64,000 nucleotides of DNA from Azoarcus_F sp048158365. GTDB lineage: Bacteria > Pseudomonadota > Gammaproteobacteria > Burkholderiales > Rhodocyclaceae. Below the pieces are notes generated by a model, which was not told where the DNA came from, did no database searches, and saw only the letters and a program-made list of their open reading frames with translations. The stretch lies in assembly GCA_048158365.1 (NCBI GenBank), contig JBLLNL010000002.1; one strand, written 5' to 3'. A program made the position numbers and the translations under genes. Shown in pieces: positions 60,165 to 64,000 of this stretch (position 1 is its first letter; each line of letters starts with the position of its first letter).

Positions 60165-61673
60165 TCATCGTCGGGCGTTCCCGGCCTCCACGATCCAGCC
60201 GTTGAGCACGCCGCGTGCCGTTTCCAGAACCTCGCCTGCGGTCAGCCCGACCGGGCCGATGCCCTCGCGCGCGAGTCGGTCCCCGGCCGCGCCATGCAGG
60301 TGCACCGCCGCGAGCATCGCGGCCTCCGCCGGCCAGTGCTGTGCGAGCAGGCTCGCCAGCAAGCCGGTCAGCACATCGCCCATGCCGGGTGAGGCCATAC
60401 CGGGATGGCCGCTGCTGTTGATGAACCAGCAGCCGTCGGGAAACGCAATGACGCTGCCGCAGCCCTTCAACACCACCAGCGCGTCGAATCGAGTGGCCAA
60501 CTGCAGCGCGGCCGAGACGCGGTCGTGCTGGACACCGGACGTGCCGCAGCCAAGCAGACGCCCGGCTTCACCCGGATGCGGAGTGAGTAGCGTCTGGGCG
60601 GTGCGGTGAACGCAGCGAGCCATGTGATCGGGGTTGGCCGCCAGCAGATTCAGTGCATCGGCGTCAATCACGAGCGGATTGTCGGATTCGAGTGCTGCGC
60701 TCAGCAATGAGTCCGCCTCGTCGTCGCAACCCAGCCCGGGCCCGATCGCCAGCACCTTGGCCTGTGTGAGCACGTGCTCGGGTCGGCGCAGCATCAACTC
60801 GGGTTGAAATGGGTCCACGGACGGCGCCTCGCGATCGACCAGGCTGACATATACCCGACCCGCGCCGAGCTTGAGCGCTGCGCGGCCGGACAGCAGCGCT
60901 GCACCGTTCATGCCGTGCGCGCCGCCGATGATGCCGACCTCGCCGAAACTGCCCTTGTGGGTATTGTAGAGTCTCGGGTGCAGATGGCCTCTGAACAGCG
61001 CAGGGTGGATGCGATGGCCATGGGCGGCGTGCTCTTCCGGCACGTCGATATCCAGCGGGCGCACGATCAGGTGTCCGACATGATCGGGTCCGTCCAGCGT
61101 CAACAGTCCTGGTTTGAGCGCAATGAAGGTCAGCGTGTGGGTCGCCTTGAATGCGGTACCCAGCAGACTCCCGGTGTCGGCATTCAGCCCGCTTGGGACG
61201 TCGATCGCCATTCTCGGAACATCGAGTTCGTTCAGCGTGTTGATCCACTCGGCATAGCGCCCGGTGATCGGGCGTTGCAGACCGATACCGAACAAGGCGT
61301 CCGCGACCAAGGCCCAGCCGTCCGCGGGCGACGGCGGGAGCGTGTCACCGATCTTCCCGCCGATATCGAGCCAGGCCTGAAGGGCGCCCGCGGCCTCGAC
61401 GGGCAGGGCATCGGGGTTGCCGTCGAACACCACGACGACTTCCCGCTTGGCCTGCTGCAGTCTGCGTGCCATCACGAATCCATCCCCGCCGTTGTTGCCG
61501 GGTCCGCACACGATCAGCACCGGACCGGTCCTGTCCATCGTGAGGCGAAAGGCTTCCTCGGCAGCCGCGCGTCCGGCGCGCTCCATCAAGGGCGGGTTGG
61601 CATCCGGGATGACCGCCTTCTCGATCGCGCGTATGCCGGCGACCGTGTAGATCGGCTGGAGAGATGCAAACAT
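60165..61673 (-). CDS. nnr: Bifunctional NAD(P)H-hydrate repair enzyme (epimerase plus ADP-dependent dehydratase)
   Basis: Repairs damaged NAD(P)H hydrates. The 502-residue fusion has an N-terminal YjeF epimerase domain (VCGPGNNGGDGFVMARRL, AIDVPSGLNADTG). The C-terminal dehydratase domain has GSFGEVGIIGGAHGMNGAALLSGRAAL, LTPHPGEAGRLLG, and SGHPGMASPGMGDVLTGLLASLLAQ with the catalytic Asp. Both halves look complete. It lies upstream of nadC on the same strand, so two NAD-related genes are neighbours. Confidence 0.95.
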   Translation of the reverse strand: MFASLQPIYTVAGIRAIEKAVIPDANPPLMERAGRAAAEEAFRLTMDRTGPVLIVCGPGNNGGDGFVMARRLQQAKREVVVVFDGNPDALPVEAAGALQAWLDIGGKIGDTLPPSPADGWALVADALFGIGLQRPITGRYAEWINTLNELDVPRMAIDVPSGLNADTGSLLGTAFKATHTLTFIALKPGLLTLDGPDHVGHLIVRPLDIDVPEEHAAHGHRIHPALFRGHLHPRLYNTHKGSFGEVGIIGGAHGMNGAALLSGRAALKLGAGRVYVSLVDREAPSVDPFQPELMLRRPEHVLTQAKVLAIGPGLGCDDEADSLLSAALESDNPLVIDADALNLLAANPDHMARCVHRTAQTLLTPHPGEAGRLLGCGTSGVQHDRVSAALQLATRFDALVVLKGCGSVIAFPDGCWFINSSGHPGMASPGMGDVLTGLLASLLAQHWPAEAAMLAAVHLHGAAGDRLAREGIGPVGLTAGEVLETARGVLNGWIVEAGNARR

Positions 61674-61731
61674 GGAGACTCCCGGAAGGAAAGAACCACA
61701 ATTGTACTTGTCCGCTGCGGACCTGGTCGAA

Positions 61732-63264
61732 TCAGTGGTCGTTGCCTCGGCGCTTCTCGATACGGGTCTCCTGCAGCAACTCGACTTCGCCCTTGTCGTC
61801 GACGGTCTCGAGTCGCACCGTGAAGCCCCAGAGACGAGCGAAATGTTTCATGACCTCATCGGCCGAGTCGGCCAGCGGGCGTTGCTTGTAGGGCTGGTGG
61901 CGAAGCGTGATCGACCGGTCGCCGCGAAGGTCGACGTTCCAGACCTGAATGTTCGGTTCCCGGCTACCCAGGTTGTACTGATCGGACAGAATCTCGCGAA
62001 TTCGACGGTAGCCCGCATCGTCATGGATGGCGGACACCCTGAGCTTGTCCTCCCGATCGTCGTCGAGCACCGAGAACAGTTTGAAATCGCGAATGACCGT
62101 CGGCGACAGAAACTGGGCCACGAAGCTCTCGTCCTTGAAGCTGCGCATCGCAAAATCGAAGGTGTCCTGCCAATTGCTGCCGGCGATGTCCGGAAACCAG
62201 TGCTTGTCCTCTTCGGTCGGCGCCTCGCAGATCCGCTTGATGTCGCGCCACATCGCAAAGCCGAGCGCATAGGGATTGATGCCGTTGTACCAGCGCTCGT
62301 TGTAGGCGGGTTGATACACCACATTGGTGTGCGACTGCAGGAACTCGAGCATGAAGCTCTCCCCGAGCAGGCCCTCGTCATACAGACGATTCAGGATGGT
62401 GTAATGCCAGAAGGTCGCCCAGCCTTCGTTCATGACCTGGGTCTGGCGTTGTGGAAAGAAGTACTGCGAGATCTTGCGGACGATGCGCACGACCTCCCGC
62501 TGCCAGGGTTCGAGCAGGGGTGCGTGCTTCTCGACGAAGTAGAGCAGGTTCTCTTCAGGCTCGGGCGGGAAGCGGCGCTGCGGCAGGCGCTCTTCTCGCG
62601 CGTCCAGACTGGGCAGCGTGCGCCACAATTCGTTCACCTGGCTCTGCAGGTATTCCTCGCGTTCCTGCTGGCGCATCTTTTCCTTCGCGAGTGACAGTTT
62701 CTGCGGACGCCGATATCGATCCACGCCAAGATTCATCAGCGCATGGCAGGAGTCGAGCAACAGTTCGACTTCCTCTTCACCATGTCGCTCCTCGCACTGA
62801 GTGATGAAGTTTCTCGCGAACAGCAGGTAGTCGATGATCGCGTCCGCATTGGTCCAGGTGCGGAACAGGTAGTTGCCCTTGAAGAAGCTGTTGTGCCCGT
62901 AAGCTGCGTGCGCGATGACCAGGGCCTGCATCGTCAGCGTGTTCTCCTCCATCAGATAGGCGAGGCATGGATTGGAGTTGATGACGATTTCGTAGGCCAG
63001 GCCCATCTGACCGCGCTTGTAGCCCTTCTCGGTAGCCAGGAAATGCTTGCCGAAGGACCAGTGGTGATAATTGACCGGCATGCCGACCGACGCGTAGGCA
63101 TCCATCATCTGCTCGGATGTGATCAGTTCGATCTGCACCGGGTAGGTGTCCAGTCCGAAGTCGGACGCGACCCTCGCGATCTCGGTGTGGTAGCGTTCGA
63201 TCGCCTCGAAGGTCCATTCGGACGTGTCGGGCAGGGGCTGTGGCTTCAGCGCGGGTCGGCTCAT
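61732..63264 (-). CDS. SpoVR family protein (YcgB-like)
   Basis: A 510-residue SpoVR-like protein. EIARVASDFGLDTYPVQIELITSEQMMDAYASVGMPVNYHHWSFGKHF and the acidic/His-rich HAAYGHNSFFKGN...NEGWATFWHYTILNRLYDEG regions are strongly conserved in the family. In Gammaproteobacteria it belongs to the prkA-yeaH-spoVR stress cluster. Its ATG overlaps the stop of the upstream YeaH gene by four bases, consistent with that operon. Confidence 0.94.
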   Translation of the reverse strand: MSRPALKPQPLPDTSEWTFEAIERYHTEIARVASDFGLDTYPVQIELITSEQMMDAYASVGMPVNYHHWSFGKHFLATEKGYKRGQMGLAYEIVINSNPCLAYLMEENTLTMQALVIAHAAYGHNSFFKGNYLFRTWTNADAIIDYLLFARNFITQCEERHGEEEVELLLDSCHALMNLGVDRYRRPQKLSLAKEKMRQQEREEYLQSQVNELWRTLPSLDAREERLPQRRFPPEPEENLLYFVEKHAPLLEPWQREVVRIVRKISQYFFPQRQTQVMNEGWATFWHYTILNRLYDEGLLGESFMLEFLQSHTNVVYQPAYNERWYNGINPYALGFAMWRDIKRICEAPTEEDKHWFPDIAGSNWQDTFDFAMRSFKDESFVAQFLSPTVIRDFKLFSVLDDDREDKLRVSAIHDDAGYRRIREILSDQYNLGSREPNIQVWNVDLRGDRSITLRHQPYKQRPLADSADEVMKHFARLWGFTVRLETVDDKGEVELLQETRIEKRRGNDH

Positions 63265-64000
63265 GCGAGGCTCTTCTTGAACAGTTCGCGAAACACCGGA
63301 TAGATCTGCGCCGGTTCCTCGATATTCTGCATCGCGAAATTTGCGTGGCTGTCGATCAGCTTCTCGTACTCGCGCCACAGGTTCTGCGGTTCGCCCGGCG
63401 TGATCTCGATGTAGGCGAAGTACTGGCACCACGGCAGTACGCGGGTCGCGAGCAACTCACGGCAGATCGGTGAATCGTTGTCCCAGTTGTCGCCGTCCGA
63501 GGCCTGCGCGCCGTAGATGTTCCAGCTACCGCCAGCGTAGCGATCGGCAATGATGTCATGCATCAGGTTCAGCGCGCTCGACACGACGGTGCCGCCCGAC
63601 TCGCGCGAATGAAAGAACTCGTCCTCGTCGACCTCCTTCGCCATCGTGTGATGACGGATGAAGACGACGTCGATGTGCTCGTAGCTGCGGGTCAGGAACA
63701 GGTAGAGCAGCATGAAGAAACGCTTGGCGGTCGCCTTCTTCTGCTCGTCCATCGACCCGGACACGTCCATCACGCAGAACATCACCGCCTGCGTGGTCGG
63801 TTTGGGCACGCGGATGCGGTTGTTGTAGCGCAGGTCGAAGCTGTCGATGAACGGGATCGCATCGATCTTGAGCTTGAGGCGGGCGATCTCCTCGTGCAGC
63901 GCGATCACGTCCGCGTGGTCCTCGCCGTGCGCTTCGATCAACTGCTCCAGTTCGCGTTGCAGCTCACGCAATCGCCCGTGGAATGGCGCACCGAGGGCCA
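63261..64000 (-). CDS. YeaH/YhbH family (DUF444) VWA protein, N-terminal part beyond window
   Basis: The frame is open to the right edge; about 246 C-terminal residues are visible. It has a coiled segment (RELQRELEQLIEAHGED) and a VWA-type core with VMDVSGSMDEQKKATAKRFF and later SGGTVVSSALNLMHDII. YeaH proteins act with the PrkA kinase, whose gene would be expected further right. An internal TTG near 63971 is not the start, because family-like sequence (APFHGRL) continues upstream. Confidence 0.92.
   Translation of the reverse strand, partial: ALGAPFHGRLRELQRELEQLIEAHGEDHADVIALHEEIARLKLKIDAIPFIDSFDLRYNNRIRVPKPTTQAVMFCVMDVSGSMDEQKKATAKRFFMLLYLFLTRSYEHIDVVFIRHHTMAKEVDEDEFFHSRESGGTVVSSALNLMHDIIADRYAGGSWNIYGAQASDGDNWDNDSPICRELLATRVLPWCQYFAYIEITPGEPQNLWREYEKLIDSHANFAMQNIEEPAQIYPVFRELFKKSLA

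Overview
The window looks like chromosomal core from a high-GC gammaproteobacterium. Supporting signs are adjacent aat and bpt (leucyl/phenylalanyl- and arginyl/leucyl-transferases), an rnfABCDGE-nth operon, a separate GreB, an AlaA-type aminotransferase, and DUF1841 and DUF3080 genes. It also carries a class II (B12-dependent) ribonucleotide reductase and a Ralstonia-type soluble NAD-reducing [NiFe] hydrogenase. I cannot name the genus. No IS element, prophage, CRISPR array, rRNA or tRNA was recognised.

Layout. 1-2.8 kb: GrpB-like fragment, phosphatidylserine decarboxylase, a secreted protein, a PmtA-like methyltransferase, and a decayed DUF924 gene. 2.8-11.1 kb: nrdJ (minus) divergent from hoxFUYHW (plus) across an AT-rich spacer with two strong palindromes. 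11-17.2 kb: HDOD protein, CDF metal exporter, EEP nuclease-like protein, DUF2189 membrane protein, alpha/beta hydrolase, MetY-like enzyme, YdcH-like protein. 17.3-22.2 kb: greB, htpG with a sigma-32-like promoter, a CLC transporter and a MarR regulator. 22.2-27.8 kb: VWA protein plus MoxR ATPase, two tandem monohaem cytochromes c, M48 peptidase plus LemA. 27.9-34.3 kb: DUF1841, nth and rnfEGDCBA (minus). 34.4-41 kb: pyrD, bpt, aat and fbpC in one minus-strand run, then fbpB (plus) and fbpA (minus). 41.2-48 kb: NlpC/P60 hydrolase, exonuclease-like protein, CBS/nucleotidyltransferase protein, PhoH2, Bcp, UppP, Mth938-type protein. 48-59.2 kb: alaA, hom, a DUF3080-like lipoprotein, putP and putA (minus), thrC and a 43-residue membrane protein. 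59.2-64 kb: nadC, nnr, a SpoVR gene, and a YeaH gene cut by the right edge.

How it fits together. Redox and energy functions dominate: H2 oxidation linked to NAD+ (Hox), ferredoxin/NADH-linked ion pumping (Rnf), proline oxidation (PutAP) and small cytochromes c. AlaA, Hom and ThrC belong to alanine and aspartate-family amino-acid metabolism; hom ends in a clear terminator, and the DUF3080 gene plus put genes lie between hom and thrC. The iron(III) transporter genes are split over three transcripts, two with candidate Fur-like sites.

No clearly new multi-gene system was found. The best leads are an exonuclease-fold protein with two catalytic Asp-to-Asn changes beside a CBS/nucleotidyltransferase partner, a four-cysteine cluster in the FbpC regulatory domain, the palindromes in the nrdJ/hoxF and putA/thrC spacers, and the rearranged hom/thrC locus. 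All family assignments come from reading motifs; no database search was run.
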